Positions 7,354-17,378 of a stretch of 64,000 nucleotides of DNA are shown here, piece by piece (position 1 is the first letter of the stretch; each line of letters starts with the position of its first letter). This DNA is from an uncultured Spirochaetota bacterium. GTDB taxonomy: Bacteria > Spirochaetota > Spirochaetia > JAFGXN01. Position numbers and translations under genes: made by a program. Below the pieces are notes generated by a model. That model searched no databases and had not been told where the DNA came from. It was given only the letters and a program-made list of their open reading frames with translations. The stretch is taken from assembly GCA_944390005.1 (NCBI GenBank), contig CALXOJ010000003.1:111329-175328 (forward strand). Reading direction: 5' to 3'.

Positions 7354-8978
7354 TGGACTCCGTTAATGTGACCCTTGATGTCAATCTGTTTGTTATGGTC
7401 GCCGTCATTATTGTTTATTTGGGGGCGGTTGCCTTTCTCAGCTGGCTGGGAAGAATCAAAAGCCGGGGCGACGACTTTGCTTCCGGCGGACGCAACATTC
7501 CGTCGGCGGTGATGGCGCTCAGTTACGGAGCGGCTTTTATCTCCACTTCGGCTATTGTCGGATTCGGCGGTATGGCGGCGGAGATCGGAATGAGTCTGAT
7601 TTGGCTGGCGGGCGCCAACATCTTTTTCGGCATTTTTCTGGCGTTTGCCGTCTTCGGAAAGAGGACCCGTGCGGTCGGTTTGACTTTAGACGCTCACACT
7701 TTTCCCGAATTTCTTTCCAAACGATTCGCTTCGCCGTTTATCCGTTACTTTACTGCGGCGGTCATGATTGTTTCGATGCCTTTGTATGCGGCGGCCGTTT
7801 TAATCGGAGCAGCGCGCATTTTGGAAAGCCTACTCGGAGTGCCTTACGAATATGCGTTGGCGGCTTTTTCGCTATTGGTTGCGGTTTATGTCCTTATCGG
7901 CGGATTGCGCGGCGTTATGTATACGGACGCCCTCCAAGGAACGCTGATGATTGCCGGAATGCTTTTTCTTTTGGTTGCGATGTTTATCAAGCTCGGCGGG
8001 CCGATTGATGCGTTCTCGAAGCTGCATGCGATGAAAGAGCTTGTTCCTCCCGAATCGGCGGCAGCCGGTCATCAGGGATGGCTCTCCGATCCGAAAGTTT
8101 TTTCCCCGGTGTGGTGGACGCTCTACTCTTCGTTGGTCTTCGGCGTCGGTGTCGGCGTGTTGGCTCAGCCGCATTTGGCGGTGCGTTGTCTTACCGTCAA
8201 AACCTCCGCTGAACTGAATCGCGCGGCAGCTGTCGGCGGTGTTTTTATTTTGATTACGGTTGCGACGCCCTACGTACTGGGAGCGCTTTCCAATGTTTTC
8301 TTTTACGAAAAAGACGGCGTTTTAGCGTCGGTCGCTGCGGGACACAACGTCGACAGCGTTATTCCGCTGCTGATCAAACAGGCGATGCCCGGTTGGTTTT
8401 CGTATTTTTTTATGTTGGTTATTTTGTCGGCAGCTGTCAGTACGCTCAGCAGTCAGTTTCATGCCATCGGCGTCGCTTTCGGCCGCGATGTGTTGGAGGC
8501 GGCAGCGCGCGGACGCCTTTCGCGGCGCTCCTCCGTGCTGATTTCCCGCATCGGCATTGTGGCGGCTGTTTTGCTGACGGTTTTTCTTTCCATGAAAATG
8601 GGAGCGGGAATTATTGCCCGCGCTACGTCGATTTTTTTCGGAATCATGGCTTCCGGTTGGCTGGCGCCGTTTTTGCTGTCGCTTTATTGGCAGCGGCTGA
8701 CGAAGGCCGGTGCGATTGCCGGAATGGTTTGCGGGCTGACGGCTGCGTTAATCGGTTTTCTGTTTTTTCATGAGAGTGAGTCGGCTGTTTTCGGCTTGGC
8801 GCAGCTGTTGACCGGAAATCCCGCCGTTGTCATGAATATTTTCCGTTTTGTTGATCCGTTGGTTTATGCTCTTCCGATTTCGCTGTTTTTTACCGTTGTT
8901 GTCTCTTTTTTTACAAAGGTGACCAACGCAGATACGGTAAAAAAGTGTTTTCAAAATATTAAAAATATGATACAATAA
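7353..8978 (+). CDS. sodium:solute symporter (SSS family)
   Basis: 541 residues from the ATG at 7353, which overlaps the preceding stop and has GGGAGG at 7341-7346; an in-frame ATG at 7335 inside the upstream gene is less likely. About 13 hydrophobic helices are visible. Family signatures are SWLGRIKSRGDDFASGGRNIP near the N-terminus, ALSYGAAFISTSAIVGFGG (helix 2 region with a sodium-binding pattern), PEFLSKRF, GGLRGVMYTDALQG and AAVSTLSSQFHAIGVAFGRDV. It imports an organic solute with sodium across the inner membrane; a pantothenate, proline or carboxylate-like substrate cannot be told apart. It sits between a small putative subunit and a two-component system 17 bases downstream, which may sense the same compound (inference). 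Confidence 0.87.
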   Translation: MDSVNVTLDVNLFVMVAVIIVYLGAVAFLSWLGRIKSRGDDFASGGRNIPSAVMALSYGAAFISTSAIVGFGGMAAEIGMSLIWLAGANIFFGIFLAFAVFGKRTRAVGLTLDAHTFPEFLSKRFASPFIRYFTAAVMIVSMPLYAAAVLIGAARILESLLGVPYEYALAAFSLLVAVYVLIGGLRGVMYTDALQGTLMIAGMLFLLVAMFIKLGGPIDAFSKLHAMKELVPPESAAAGHQGWLSDPKVFSPVWWTLYSSLVFGVGVGVLAQPHLAVRCLTVKTSAELNRAAAVGGVFILITVATPYVLGALSNVFFYEKDGVLASVAAGHNVDSVIPLLIKQAMPGWFSYFFMLVILSAAVSTLSSQFHAIGVAFGRDVLEAAARGRLSRRSSVLISRIGIVAAVLLTVFLSMKMGAGIIARATSIFFGIMASGWLAPFLLSLYWQRLTKAGAIAGMVCGLTAALIGFLFFHESESAVFGLAQLLTGNPAVVMNIFRFVDPLVYALPISLFFTVVVSFFTKVTNADTVKKCFQNIKNMIQ

Positions 8979-8995
8979 AGTAAAATGAGGATATT

Positions 8996-9676
8996 ATGCA
9001 GGCTCGAGTATTAATTATTGAAGATGAAGTTGAAATTTCCAATTTGATTTCCGTTTATTTGGAAAAAGAGGGAATCGATTCCGTTTGCGTTGTCAGCGGA
9101 GAGGAAGGATATGAGCTGCTTTGTAAAGAAGAGTTCGATTTGGTTATCCTCGATTTGAATTTGCCCGGCATGGATGGATTTGAAACCTTGCAGCAAATTC
9201 GCTCTGTAGCGCCGTTGAAGCCCGTCGTTATCGTTTCCGCTCGTAATGAAGATGCCGATATGCTGCTGGGATTCGGAATGGGCGCCGATGATTTTGTCTG
9301 TAAGCCGTTTTCTCCCCGTGTTTTGACTGCGCGAGTCAGAAATCACATTCAAAGAAGAAAAAAAGAGTCGGAAATGGATATGAATCGTTACTCTTTTGGC
9401 GATTATGTGATTGATACCGAGGCGTTTTGTTTGAAGAAAGACGGGGTTCGGATTAAAATGCGTCCGAAAGAGTTGGAGCTTCTTATTTATTTGCTGCGTC
9501 ATCGCGGACAGATTGTGTCGCCTGAAGAAATTTATTCCGCAGTTTGGGGATATGAAGACGGCGATATTTCAACTATTCCCGTTCACATCAGACGAATTCG
9601 AGATCGATTAGAAAAAAATCCTTCTTTCCCCGAATTTATTAAAACAGTTTACGGTAAGGGCTATTACTTTCAGTGA
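8996..9676 (+). CDS. OmpR/PhoB-family response regulator
   Basis: 226 residues. The receiver domain (about 4-118) has the acidic pair IEDE, phospho-acceptor Asp53 in VILDLNLPGMDG, a Ser in VVIVSA and Lys102 in VCKPFS. The C-terminal winged helix (about 128-226) ends with the typical VHIRRIRDRLEKNP and TVYGKGYYF. The ATG has GAGGAT upstream. Its stop overlaps the GTG start of the sensor kinase gene (GTGA), so the two are translationally coupled partners. DNA targets are unknown; the adjacent sodium symporter operon is a candidate. Confidence 0.93.
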   Translation: MQARVLIIEDEVEISNLISVYLEKEGIDSVCVVSGEEGYELLCKEEFDLVILDLNLPGMDGFETLQQIRSVAPLKPVVIVSARNEDADMLLGFGMGADDFVCKPFSPRVLTARVRNHIQRRKKESEMDMNRYSFGDYVIDTEAFCLKKDGVRIKMRPKELELLIYLLRHRGQIVSPEEIYSAVWGYEDGDISTIPVHIRRIRDRLEKNPSFPEFIKTVYGKGYYFQ

Positions 9677-11061
9677 GAATCCGAAGCAAACTGCTTTTGT
9701 TGATTTACGGAATTGTTATCCTCTCATTAATTTGTGTTATCGTTTTTGCGATTCTGTTTTCCGGACTTTCTCACGGGAAATATGTATACGATGAAGAAAC
9801 AGGTATCGGAGCGCCGTGGAATATGCACGGTATGCTGAGAACTGTTTTTGAAGAAGACCGTTCAACAAATCGGCAGCTGGATTCGGACGTTTTTTTAATT
9901 GCCGATGACAGCGGAGTCATTTATTATTTAAATCCCAGTGTTTCATTTCATTCTGATCATCTTAGCGGTTCCGATATTTTGCAGCTGATTACTTCTTATT
10001 ATACCGACCGCGGTTTGGTATTTACTCGTTATCAATATAAAGATTCTTCCGGAACACTTGTTTATTTTTCGCGCTGGCTGAGCAATGTTTCCAACCGAAT
10101 GACGCAAGTCATTTCATCTGTGATTTTAATATCGATTTTTTTTCTTGTGGTTCCGGCATTGTTGGGAATGAGAATTGTAACAAAATTGAGACGCAACTTG
10201 ATTACCTTGGAAAACGGAATTGTTTCGATTTCGGATGGGGTAACGGATATTTCGTTTTCCGAAAAAGAACGTTCCGGAGATTTAAAAGAAATTTTTATTG
10301 CAGTCGAGATGATGGCCCATAAATTAAAAGAGGAAGAAGATCGCCGCTCTCGCTTTTTTTTGGCAGTCTCTCACGATTTGAAAACACCGCTGACTTCGAT
10401 CAAAGGTTACTTGGAAGCGATTCAGGATGGAATTCCGCGCAGTGAGGAGGAATTCCGAGAATATATTGATATCATGAAAGAGAAGGCTGATTTGTTGGAG
10501 AGTCGGATTCTCGGATTGATTGAGTATGCGGTTTTTGATTCCGGTAATTTGATTCAAAAATTTTTGGTCATTGAGGCGTTTCCGTTTTTACAGACGACTG
10601 CCAAAATGTTTAAGAAAGAAGCGGTCGCCCGCCATATTGAGCTGCATACCGTTGTCGATTTTGATCCCAAGTTAAAAATCAAAGGCAACACTAAGCTGTT
10701 GCTGCGATGTTTTGAGAATCTTTTTGACAATGCCGTTAAATACAGTCAAAATGAGCATCCGGTTGTGGAAATTTTTTGTCACTGTGATGCTCATAACTTT
10801 GTGTTCAGTATTCGCGATAATGGTGCGGGAATTCCGGAAGCAGAGCAGAAAAATATTTTTGAACCCTTTTATCGCAGCGATAAGAACCGCAACCGCCCCG
10901 GTTTCGGATTGGGACTTTCTTCGGCTAAGTCAATCGTTGAGCTGCACGGCGGAGAGATTTCCTGCTTTAATCACCCTAACGGCGGAGCGGTCGTCATGCT
11001 GACAATTCCGATTTACAATGCAGAATCAGAACAAAATAAGGATGAAGCTCAGGAGGCGTGA
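9673..11061 (+). CDS. sensor histidine kinase
   Basis: 462 residues, GTG start overlapping the regulator stop. Transmembrane helix 1 spans about residues 8-30; a periplasmic sensor domain of about 120 residues follows; helix 2 is around residues 152-172; then comes a HAMP-like linker. The HisKA block is FFLAVSHDLKTPLTSIKGYL with phospho-acceptor His234. The ATPase domain shows the N box (RCFENLFDNAVKYS), G1 (IRDNGAGIPE) and G2 (PGFGLGLSSAKSIVELHGG). It autophosphorylates in response to an unknown periplasmic or membrane signal and passes phosphate to the regulator encoded just upstream. Confidence 0.92.
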   Translation: MRIRSKLLLLIYGIVILSLICVIVFAILFSGLSHGKYVYDEETGIGAPWNMHGMLRTVFEEDRSTNRQLDSDVFLIADDSGVIYYLNPSVSFHSDHLSGSDILQLITSYYTDRGLVFTRYQYKDSSGTLVYFSRWLSNVSNRMTQVISSVILISIFFLVVPALLGMRIVTKLRRNLITLENGIVSISDGVTDISFSEKERSGDLKEIFIAVEMMAHKLKEEEDRRSRFFLAVSHDLKTPLTSIKGYLEAIQDGIPRSEEEFREYIDIMKEKADLLESRILGLIEYAVFDSGNLIQKFLVIEAFPFLQTTAKMFKKEAVARHIELHTVVDFDPKLKIKGNTKLLLRCFENLFDNAVKYSQNEHPVVEIFCHCDAHNFVFSIRDNGAGIPEAEQKNIFEPFYRSDKNRNRPGFGLGLSSAKSIVELHGGEISCFNHPNGGAVVMLTIPIYNAESEQNKDEAQEA

Positions 11062-11564
11062 TGTTGCCGGAATCCTATGAAGCGGTTTTAAACCGCTATC
11101 GAGCAGAGAAAAAGCGCATTAAGGCGTTGTTCCGTTTTTTGGAGAAGAAATCAAAAAAAGAACTTGATTCGCTGTTTTATCCGCTGTATCAGGAGATTTT
11201 TTTTCGTTATGATTGCACCGAATGCGCTCACTGCTGTTCGGTTTTGGGTCCCCGCTTTGCCGATAAAGATGTCGAACGGCTGGCGGCTTACTTCCGCATG
11301 AAAAAAAAACAGTTTGCGTCTGCTTATTTGGAAACTGACGAAGACGGCGACTTAGTGCTGAACGAATTGCCGTGTCCGTTTTTATGTGACGACAACCGTT
11401 GTCTGGTTTATAATGATCGTCCGAAAGCGTGCCGCGATTTTCCTCATTTATTGGATGGTATGACGAAAGAAGTTTTACGGAAAACGGAACTCAACGGCAG
11501 CGTGTGCCCTCCGACAGCTGAAATCTTGCTTTTACTGGCAGATCGTTTTCAAATCAAAGCGTAA
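11061..11564 (+). CDS. YkgJ-family cysteine cluster protein
   Basis: 167 residues from the ATG overlapping the kinase stop, with AGGAGG just upstream (a GTG one codon earlier is the alternative). The conserved cysteine pattern is CTECAHCC, then PCPFLCDDNRCLVYNDRPKACRDFP and a late SVCPP. This UPF0153/YkgJ family is described as a zinc- or iron-chelating domain of unknown activity. It is the last gene of the symporter-regulator string. Its 3' end overlaps the convergent rlmB gene by 11 bases. Confidence 0.85.
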   Translation: MLPESYEAVLNRYRAEKKRIKALFRFLEKKSKKELDSLFYPLYQEIFFRYDCTECAHCCSVLGPRFADKDVERLAAYFRMKKKQFASAYLETDEDGDLVLNELPCPFLCDDNRCLVYNDRPKACRDFPHLLDGMTKEVLRKTELNGSVCPPTAEILLLLADRFQIKA

Positions 11565-12282
11565 TTTTTCGCCGGCGAATTTCATACATCAGAATACCGG
11601 CAGCGACACTGACATTGAGCGAATCGATATTACCCGATGTGGGAACAGTGACAGTTCCGTCGCACTTTTCCGCCGTCAGCCGACTGATTCCCTTGCCTTC
11701 GCTTCCCATGACAACGGCGACTCTTCCGGATAAATCGGCATGCGGCAGCGGCGTACCGTGCAGGTCTGCTCCGTAAACCCAAAACCCGTTTTCTTTCAAT
11801 TCGTCGATAGCGGTGTTCAGGTTGGCAACCGTCAGCGTGTTGACGTGGTTAACAGCGCCTGCCGAGGTAACGGCAACCGTGTTGTTTTCGCGGGAACTGC
11901 GTTTGGAACGCGTTACCACCAAGTCGATATCGAATTGATCGGCGCTTCGCAGGACAGCTCCGAAGTTGTGCGGATCCGTTATCGAATCAAGAATAAAAAC
12001 GACAGCTTCATCCCGTTTTTGGATCGATTTTAAAAAGTCGGAGAGCGAAGTAAAACTCTCTTTTTTATTTTCGCATCGGTAAAGCAGTCCCTTGCAGTCG
12101 GTGATACCGGAGAGTCGTTTCAATTCACTTTCATCGACAGTTTTGACTTTGACTCCCTGCTCAAGCGCTGCCGTTTTGATTTTTTCCGCCCGTTCGCCTA
12201 AACGCGCAGCTGCCAGCAGTGTGCCTTGAGGATATTTTTTGACGGACTCTTCGATAGCGTGGTAGCCGTAAACGTATCTCAT
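11554..12282 (-). CDS. rlmB: 23S rRNA (guanosine-2'-O)-methyltransferase RlmB-like
   Basis: 242 residues of the SpoU/TrmH family. The N-terminal substrate-binding domain starts YVYGYHAIEESVKKYP, and the C-terminal knotted SAM-binding domain has the three signature blocks DSITDPHNFGAVLRSADQF, VAVVMGSEGKGISR and SLNVSVAAGILMYE. The family methylates a ribose in the peptidyl-transferase region of 23S rRNA (G2251 in E. coli). The ATG overlaps the dnaJ stop (TGATG), so it is translated as the last cistron of the grpE-dnaK-dnaJ operon. It could be another TrmH-family member, but length and N-terminal domain favour RlmB. Confidence 0.85.
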   Translation of the reverse strand: MRYVYGYHAIEESVKKYPQGTLLAAARLGERAEKIKTAALEQGVKVKTVDESELKRLSGITDCKGLLYRCENKKESFTSLSDFLKSIQKRDEAVVFILDSITDPHNFGAVLRSADQFDIDLVVTRSKRSSRENNTVAVTSAGAVNHVNTLTVANLNTAIDELKENGFWVYGADLHGTPLPHADLSGRVAVVMGSEGKGISRLTAEKCDGTVTVPTSGNIDSLNVSVAAGILMYEIRRRKITL

Positions 12283-13418
12283 CAGATATTTCCGATTTTT
12301 GAAAGCTCAATCGGAGTCGGTTCGTTATTCTCTCCGTACTCTTTAGCGAATTCCTGTAAAAGGGTTTTGGCTTTTGAAGAGAGTTTTTCCGGGGTCTGAA
12401 CCGCCAATTTGATATAAAAGTCACCTCTCGCCGCGGTTTTGCTGCCGAACGGAACGCCGTAACCTTTCAGTTTCAGCAGTTTGCCGTTGGCGGTTCCGGC
12501 GGGAATTTTGATTTTGACTTTTTTATCATCGATGGTAGAGACGGTAATTTCCGAACCGAGCGCCGCTTGCGTAAACGAAATCGGAATCATAATGTACAAA
12601 TCGTGTTCTTCTCTTTCAAAGTAGGGATGGGGCTTAACCGTTACACTGACGTATAAGTCTCCCGCGCGGCTGTTGTTTTGCCCTGCATTGCCTTGTCCCG
12701 GAATGCGCAGCCGTTGTCCCGATTCGATTCCGGCCGGTATCGTGATTTTGATTTTTTGATTGGCCTTTAAAACACCTTTACCGCTGCACTTGACGCACGG
12801 TTTTTCGATAACAACGCCTTGCCCGTGGCAGCGGGGGCAGGTTGTCGCCATTTGGAAGAATCCGGTTTGACGAGTAACTTGTCCGCGGCCGTTGCAGTCG
12901 GGGCAGGTCTTTGTAGAGGTTCCTTTTTGAGCGCCGCTGCCGCCGCACTCGTCGCACGGAATATTTCTCGTATACGATAAATCGACAGAGGTTCCAAAGA
13001 CAGCTTCTTTAAACGAAACTGTCACATTGCAGCGCAAATCGCTGCCTGAAAAGGAGGCGGCGCCGCCTCGTCGACCGAAGCCGCCGCCGAAAAACGAGCT
13101 GAAAAGATCGGAAAAGTCTCCGCCGCTCCCGAACGATCCGAAAATATCGGAAAAATCGTGGTAGACGTGGCTGTAATCGTGTCCCATTCCGCTGACACCG
13201 GCGTGACCGAATTGATCGTAGGCGCTGCGCTTTTTATCGTCACTTAAAACGTCATACGCTTCGGTCGCTTCCTTGAACTTCTCCTCAGCGGAAGCATCAC
13301 CCTGATTTTTGTCAGGGTGATACTTGATGGCCAGTTTGCGGTAAGCCTTCTTGATTTCGTCTTTGGTCGCCGTTTTCGAGACACCCAAAACTTCGTAGTA
13401 ATCACGCTTTTCAGCCAA
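12282..13418 (-). CDS. dnaJ: chaperone DnaJ
   Basis: 378 residues, full length. Order: J domain ([22 protein letters not shown] in IKYHPDKNQ), Gly/Phe-rich segment (residues about 75-125), four zinc motifs [24 protein letters not shown] and CVKCSGKG, then the C-terminal substrate-binding domain. It stimulates the DnaK ATPase and delivers unfolded proteins. The start is TTG, supported by GGAGG about nine bases upstream; no ATG gives an intact J domain. It lies 16 bases after dnaK. Confidence 0.97.
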   Translation of the reverse strand: MAEKRDYYEVLGVSKTATKDEIKKAYRKLAIKYHPDKNQGDASAEEKFKEATEAYDVLSDDKKRSAYDQFGHAGVSGMGHDYSHVYHDFSDIFGSFGSGGDFSDLFSSFFGGGFGRRGGAASFSGSDLRCNVTVSFKEAVFGTSVDLSYTRNIPCDECGGSGAQKGTSTKTCPDCNGRGQVTRQTGFFQMATTCPRCHGQGVVIEKPCVKCSGKGVLKANQKIKITIPAGIESGQRLRIPGQGNAGQNNSRAGDLYVSVTVKPHPYFEREEHDLYIMIPISFTQAALGSEITVSTIDDKKVKIKIPAGTANGKLLKLKGYGVPFGSKTAARGDFYIKLAVQTPEKLSSKAKTLLQEFAKEYGENNEPTPIELSKIGNI

Positions 13419-13434
13419 TTTCGCTTTCCTCCGT

Positions 13435-15348
13435 TTAGTTAATCACTTCAAAATCGGCGTCATCCGCTTTCGGTTTGCCTTCGTTGCCGGAGTTTCCGTT
13501 CTCGGTTGGGCCGGAAGCGGTTTCAGCTCCCGCCTGCTGCTGACCTTGAGAAGATTTGTAGACTTCTTCAGCCAGCTTGTGAGAGGCTTGCGCCAACGCT
13601 TCGGTTTTGGCTTTGATTTCATCAACCGTTCCGGATTCCATTGCCGTTTTCAGATCGGCAATAGCCGTTTCGATTTGCGCTTTTTCTTCGGCGGAAATCT
13701 TATCGCCGTAATCCTTAACCGCTTTTTCTGTTGCATAAATCATGCTGTCGGCTTGATTTTTTGCTTCGGCGGTCTCTTTCAGTTTTTTGTCGGCCTCGGC
13801 ATTCGCTTCGGCGTCTTTGACCATCTTCTCAATTTCGCTTTCGCTCAATCCGGAAGAGGATTCGATGCGGATTTTCTGCTCTTTTCCGGTGCCCAGATCC
13901 TTTGCGGAGACGTGGACGATTCCGTTGGCGTCAATGTCAAAGGTGACTTCGATTTGCGGAACACCGCGCGGCGCGGGAGGAATGTCGGTCAAATCAAAAC
14001 GTCCAAGCGTTCTGTTTGCGGAAGCCTGTTCGCGCTCTCCCTGGAGAACGTGAATAGAAACTGCCGTCTGGTTATCCGCAGCGGTACTGAAAATCTGACT
14101 CTTTTTGGTCGGAATCGTCGTGTTTCGCTCGATCAGACGCGTGCAGATACCGCCCAGCGTTTCGATTCCCAACGAAAGCGGGGTTACGTCCAGAAGAAGA
14201 ACATCGTTCACGTCGCCCGCCAGAATTCCGCCTTGAATCGCCGCTCCCATCGCGACCACTTCGTCGGGGTTGACGCCTTTGTGCGGTTCTTTTCCGAAGA
14301 GTTTTTTGACCAACTCCTGAACCGCCGGAATCCGGGTCGATCCTCCGACCAGAATCACTTCGTCTATATCCGATGCCTGCAGTCCGGCGTCTTTCAGCGC
14401 GTTCAGACACGGCTGTTTTGTCTTTTCAACCAAATCGGCAACCATCTGTTCGAATTTAGCGCGTGAAAGGCTGTTTGTCAGGTGAATCGGTCCGGAAGCT
14501 CCTGCCGAGATGAACGGCAAATTAATGTCGGCATTCTGTTTGCTGGAAAGCTCGATTTTTGCCTTCTCCGCCGCTTCTCTCAGTCGTTGAAGAGCCATTC
14601 GATCCTGACTGAGATCGATTCCGGTCTGCGCCTTGAAATCGGCAATCAGCCAATCCATGATGCATTTGTCGAAGTTATCTCCGCCGAGATGAGTGTCGCC
14701 GTTTGTCGATTTGACTTCAAAAACGCCGTCTCCCAATTCAAGAATGGAAATATCGAATGTACCGCCTCCCAAATCGTAAACAGCGATCGTTTCGTCTTTA
14801 TTGGCTTTTCCCAAACCGTAAGCGAGTGCAGCCGCCGTTGGTTCGTTGACAATCCGCTTTACTTCCAGACCGGCGATTTTACCGGCATCTTTTGTCGCCT
14901 GCCGCTGGGCATCATTGAAATAGGCAGGAACAGTGATGACCGCTTCGGTGACCGTTTCTCCCAAATAATCTTCGGCGGTTTGCTTCATTTTTTGCAGAAT
15001 GGCTGCGGAAATTTCAGGCGCCGAGTAATCTTTTGAATTGATTTTGACTCGAACGTCGCCCGAAGGACCGGCTTCCACATGATACGGAACCAATTTGATC
15101 TCTTCGTTGACTTCGCTGAAACGGCGTCCCATGAAGCGTTTGATCGAAAAGATCGTGTTTTCCGGATTGGTGACCATTTGGTTTTTGGCTGTTTGTCCGA
15201 CCAGCCGTTCATCTTTGTTTGTAAACGCGACGATCGACGGTGTTGTCCGCTGACCTTCCGCGTTTTGAATGACGATCGGTTCGTTGCCGTCGACGACGGC
15301 GACACAAGAGTTTGTTGTTCCTAAGTCAATTCCGATAATTTTTCCCAT
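13435..15348 (-). CDS. dnaK: chaperone DnaK (Hsp70)
   Basis: 637 residues, standard length. The nucleotide-binding domain starts [20 protein letters not shown]; other signatures are [23 protein letters not shown] and [19 protein letters not shown]. The substrate-binding domain and helical lid follow, and the C-terminus ends in the acidic DDADFEVIN tail typical of bacterial DnaK, after a Gln/Gly/Ala-rich linker. It acts as the ATP-dependent cytoplasmic folding chaperone with GrpE and DnaJ encoded on either side. Start ATG has AAGGAG seven bases upstream. Confidence 0.98.
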   Translation of the reverse strand: MGKIIGIDLGTTNSCVAVVDGNEPIVIQNAEGQRTTPSIVAFTNKDERLVGQTAKNQMVTNPENTIFSIKRFMGRRFSEVNEEIKLVPYHVEAGPSGDVRVKINSKDYSAPEISAAILQKMKQTAEDYLGETVTEAVITVPAYFNDAQRQATKDAGKIAGLEVKRIVNEPTAAALAYGLGKANKDETIAVYDLGGGTFDISILELGDGVFEVKSTNGDTHLGGDNFDKCIMDWLIADFKAQTGIDLSQDRMALQRLREAAEKAKIELSSKQNADINLPFISAGASGPIHLTNSLSRAKFEQMVADLVEKTKQPCLNALKDAGLQASDIDEVILVGGSTRIPAVQELVKKLFGKEPHKGVNPDEVVAMGAAIQGGILAGDVNDVLLLDVTPLSLGIETLGGICTRLIERNTTIPTKKSQIFSTAADNQTAVSIHVLQGEREQASANRTLGRFDLTDIPPAPRGVPQIEVTFDIDANGIVHVSAKDLGTGKEQKIRIESSSGLSESEIEKMVKDAEANAEADKKLKETAEAKNQADSMIYATEKAVKDYGDKISAEEKAQIETAIADLKTAMESGTVDEIKAKTEALAQASHKLAEEVYKSSQGQQQAGAETASGPTENGNSGNEGKPKADDADFEVIN

Positions 15349-15362
15349 AATATGTCTCCTTT

Positions 15363-15980
15363 TTATTCGGTTTTTTCCGTTTTATCGGAAGGCGCCGAAA
15401 CGACCACTTTCGCGGTTCTCAAAACGGCGTCTCCCCAAGTGTATCCTTTTTGGTACTCCGTCAGCACGATTTGTTCATCGGTTTCGGATGGTTCTCCGAG
15501 TGCGACAGCTTCGTGCCTTTCAGGATCGAAGATTTCTCCCACGCTGTCAAATGCTTTCACATCGTATTTGTTTGCCAGCAGGGAAATCAGCTGATTTTCA
15601 ATCAGTCTGACTCCGTCGATGACGGCTGAAACCGTTTCTCCGTCTCCGACAGACGACAGCGCGCGTCCAAAGTTATCCAATACCTCCAGAAGATCCGTCA
15701 GTAAGCCTTTGTTGGCCGCTTTAACCGATTTCTCCTTTTCTGTTTGCAGCCGTTTTTTTGTGTTTTCCAAATCAGCAGCTTTGCGAAGCAGTGTATCTTT
15801 CGCTTCGGCCGCTTCAGCTTGAGCGGTTTCGAGCTGCCGCTGCAGTTCGGTGATTTCGTTTTGCAGGTCGCCGAGAGGGTTGAGGGGTTCATCTTCCGTT
15901 TGACCGTCTGATGGCTGATTGTCCGTCAACTGCGTTTTCGATTCCGAATTGGAAGATTGGTGATGTTTTGGCTTACTCAT
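15363..15980 (-). CDS. grpE: nucleotide exchange factor GrpE
   Basis: 205 residues. A polar disordered N-terminus (residues 1-35) leads to a long coiled coil (about 36-90) and the beta domain, with hallmark motifs [43 protein letters not shown] and [22 protein letters not shown]. It releases ADP from DnaK. It is the first gene of the grpE-dnaK-dnaJ-rlmB operon, with its own promoter upstream. No hrcA gene and no CIRCE element (TTAGCACTC-N9-GAGTGCTAA) is seen. Confidence 0.96.
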   Translation of the reverse strand: MSKPKHHQSSNSESKTQLTDNQPSDGQTEDEPLNPLGDLQNEITELQRQLETAQAEAAEAKDTLLRKAADLENTKKRLQTEKEKSVKAANKGLLTDLLEVLDNFGRALSSVGDGETVSAVIDGVRLIENQLISLLANKYDVKAFDSVGEIFDPERHEAVALGEPSETDEQIVLTEYQKGYTWGDAVLRTAKVVVSAPSDKTEKTE

Positions 15981-16006
15981 GAATTCTCCTTTCTTATCTT
16001 ACTTTC

Positions 16007-16035
16007 AAAATAGTGAAAAAATCGCGAGTCGGCAA
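16007..16035 (-). promoter_or_regulatory. promoter of the grpE operon
   Basis: On the minus strand TTGCCG, 17 bases, TATTTT lie in the 79-base gap between cheX and grpE. They fit a housekeeping sigma70 promoter. No heat-shock operator is visible nearby. Confidence 0.65.
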
Positions 16036-16059
16036 GGTTTTTTCGAAAAAAATCTTTAT

Positions 16060-16500
16060 CTAGTTGACCAGAAACGAAAATCCGCAAACTTTTCCGGAGT
16101 TTTCGAAAAAAGAGTAGAGGGATAAATCTCCCGCATCGGCAAGAGAGGAGAGGGCAAGGATAACCGGTTTTTCGATTTTGTACTCCGATGCCTGCGCATT
16201 GACGCATTTGGAGATCATATTTCCGCACAACACATTGGAAAGTTCTTTGACGGAATCGGAGCGCAATTCATCGGTAATTTCGGTTTCCGGTTCGTCGCTG
16301 AAAAGAAATTCCAAGTATTCGTTGACGGTTGATTCATGGATAATCAAGTCGAAAATTCCATTGATAGCGCCGTCAAAACGGCAGCGGCCGATAAAGTAAC
16401 CGATGTCGTCATACTCTTGAACCGGTTTTTCAAGCGGATTCAGGAATTGAAAAGCCGTTTCTTCGAATGTCGAGATAAAAGCTTCCTGTACGCCTTCCAT
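16060..16500 (-). CDS. cheX: chemotaxis phosphatase CheX
   Basis: 146 residues of the CheC/CheX/FliY phosphatase family. The single active-site helix carries SVKELSNVLCGN, with Glu86 and Asn89 in the E-x-x-N arrangement known to dephosphorylate CheY-P. One active helix rather than two points to CheX, not CheC. It is the last gene of the chemotaxis operon, two bases after cheY. In spirochaetes CheX is the standard CheY-P phosphatase. Confidence 0.88.
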   Translation of the reverse strand: MEGVQEAFISTFEETAFQFLNPLEKPVQEYDDIGYFIGRCRFDGAINGIFDLIIHESTVNEYLEFLFSDEPETEITDELRSDSVKELSNVLCGNMISKCVNAQASEYKIEKPVILALSSLADAGDLSLYSFFENSGKVCGFSFLVN

Positions 16501-16502
16501 AA

Positions 16503-16877
16503 TTACTCTCCTATGTGTTGGATTAAAGTCGCCAACTGTTCCGGTTCGAACGGTTTCATCAAAATTCCGTCAATACCGACTTCCATCATCTGAATTTGCA
16601 TATTTTCGGCGCCTTTTGATGTAATGACGATAATCGGCAGGTTGCAGGTGTCCGATTCGGATTTTAAAGTGGCTATCAGCTCTTCTCCGCTCATTGTCGG
16701 CATGTTCAAATCGGTTAAAATCAGGGAAATGGGTTGCGATTTGACAATTTCAAGCGCCTCTTTACCGTTGGAGGCTTCTTTAATGACGATATCGGTTAAT
16801 CCGATCATCTTTAAAATTTTTTTCAGCATCAGACGCTGCGTCGCCGAATCATCTACAATTAAAACAGTTTTGCTCAT
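16503..16877 (-). CDS. cheY: CheY-like response regulator 1
   Basis: 124 residues, a stand-alone receiver. Visible active-site residues are Asp9 and Asp10 (IVDDSATQR), phospho-acceptor Asp56 (LILTDLNMPTMSGEEL), Thr86 (VIVITS) and Lys108 (LMKPF). It lies between cheD and cheX; adjacency to its phosphatase suggests this is the motor-binding CheY. A second CheY homologue sits at the other end of the operon. Confidence 0.93.
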   Translation of the reverse strand: MSKTVLIVDDSATQRLMLKKILKMIGLTDIVIKEASNGKEALEIVKSQPISLILTDLNMPTMSGEELIATLKSESDTCNLPIIVITSKGAENMQIQMMEVGIDGILMKPFEPEQLATLIQHIGE

Positions 16878-16887
16878 CTCTTTCTCC

Positions 16888-17376
16888 CTATAATGTAACG
16901 ATATCGTTTCCCATTTTGACCGTAACGGCTCCGTTTTTGATGTCCAAAAAAAGCGTTTTCGGACGGTTGCCGCCGACCAGTTTATTGTTGAGAACCAATC
17001 CGTTCGTCCATAAAATTTTTTTCAGCATAATGAAATTTCGGTTGCCGATGTTGAAGTGTTCCGTCAGTGCGGAAGCAGGTTCGCCGCAGCCGGCAGCCTT
17101 GATTTGCCAGTTTTTTTTGTTGGAACCCAATTCGATCAATTTTTGCAGCATAAGCGTTAAACCCGAATCGACGTACATCGCCGGATTAAAATCCGCTTTT
17201 CCTTTGCCGATAGTCGAATCGGGCAAAAGACAGTGAATCATGCCTCCCAATCTCAGCGTCGGATCGTAAACGGTAACGCCGAGGCACGAACCGAGCGAGT
17301 AGGTGACAATGTGATCGCCCGGATTATTCGAGATTTTAAAATCGGAAATGTTTACCACCAAAGTCGGTTTTTCCAT
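16888..17376 (-). CDS. cheD: chemoreceptor glutamine deamidase CheD
   Basis: 162 residues. Family signatures: IVTYSLGSCLGVTVYDP with catalytic Cys31, GGMIHCLLPDS with catalytic His48, and the AAGCGEPA block with NIGNRNF. CheD converts specific receptor glutamines to glutamates and also binds CheC/CheX-type proteins in several bacteria. It is encoded between cheB and cheY, matching a role in receptor adaptation together with CheR and CheB. Confidence 0.93.
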   Translation of the reverse strand: MEKPTLVVNISDFKISNNPGDHIVTYSLGSCLGVTVYDPTLRLGGMIHCLLPDSTIGKGKADFNPAMYVDSGLTLMLQKLIELGSNKKNWQIKAAGCGEPASALTEHFNIGNRNFIMLKKILWTNGLVLNNKLVGGNRPKTLFLDIKNGAVTVKMGNDIVTL

Positions 17377-17378
17377 AA

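Noticed and set aside
13546..14466. 306-residue open frame on the plus strand inside dnaK
   Set aside because: It is the antisense shadow of the highly conserved dnaK coding frame, with no ribosome site or recognisable domain.
15981..16059. Possible CIRCE heat-shock operator upstream of grpE
   Set aside because: No TTAGCACTC-N9-GAGTGCTAA or close match is present; only a sigma70-type promoter is visible.
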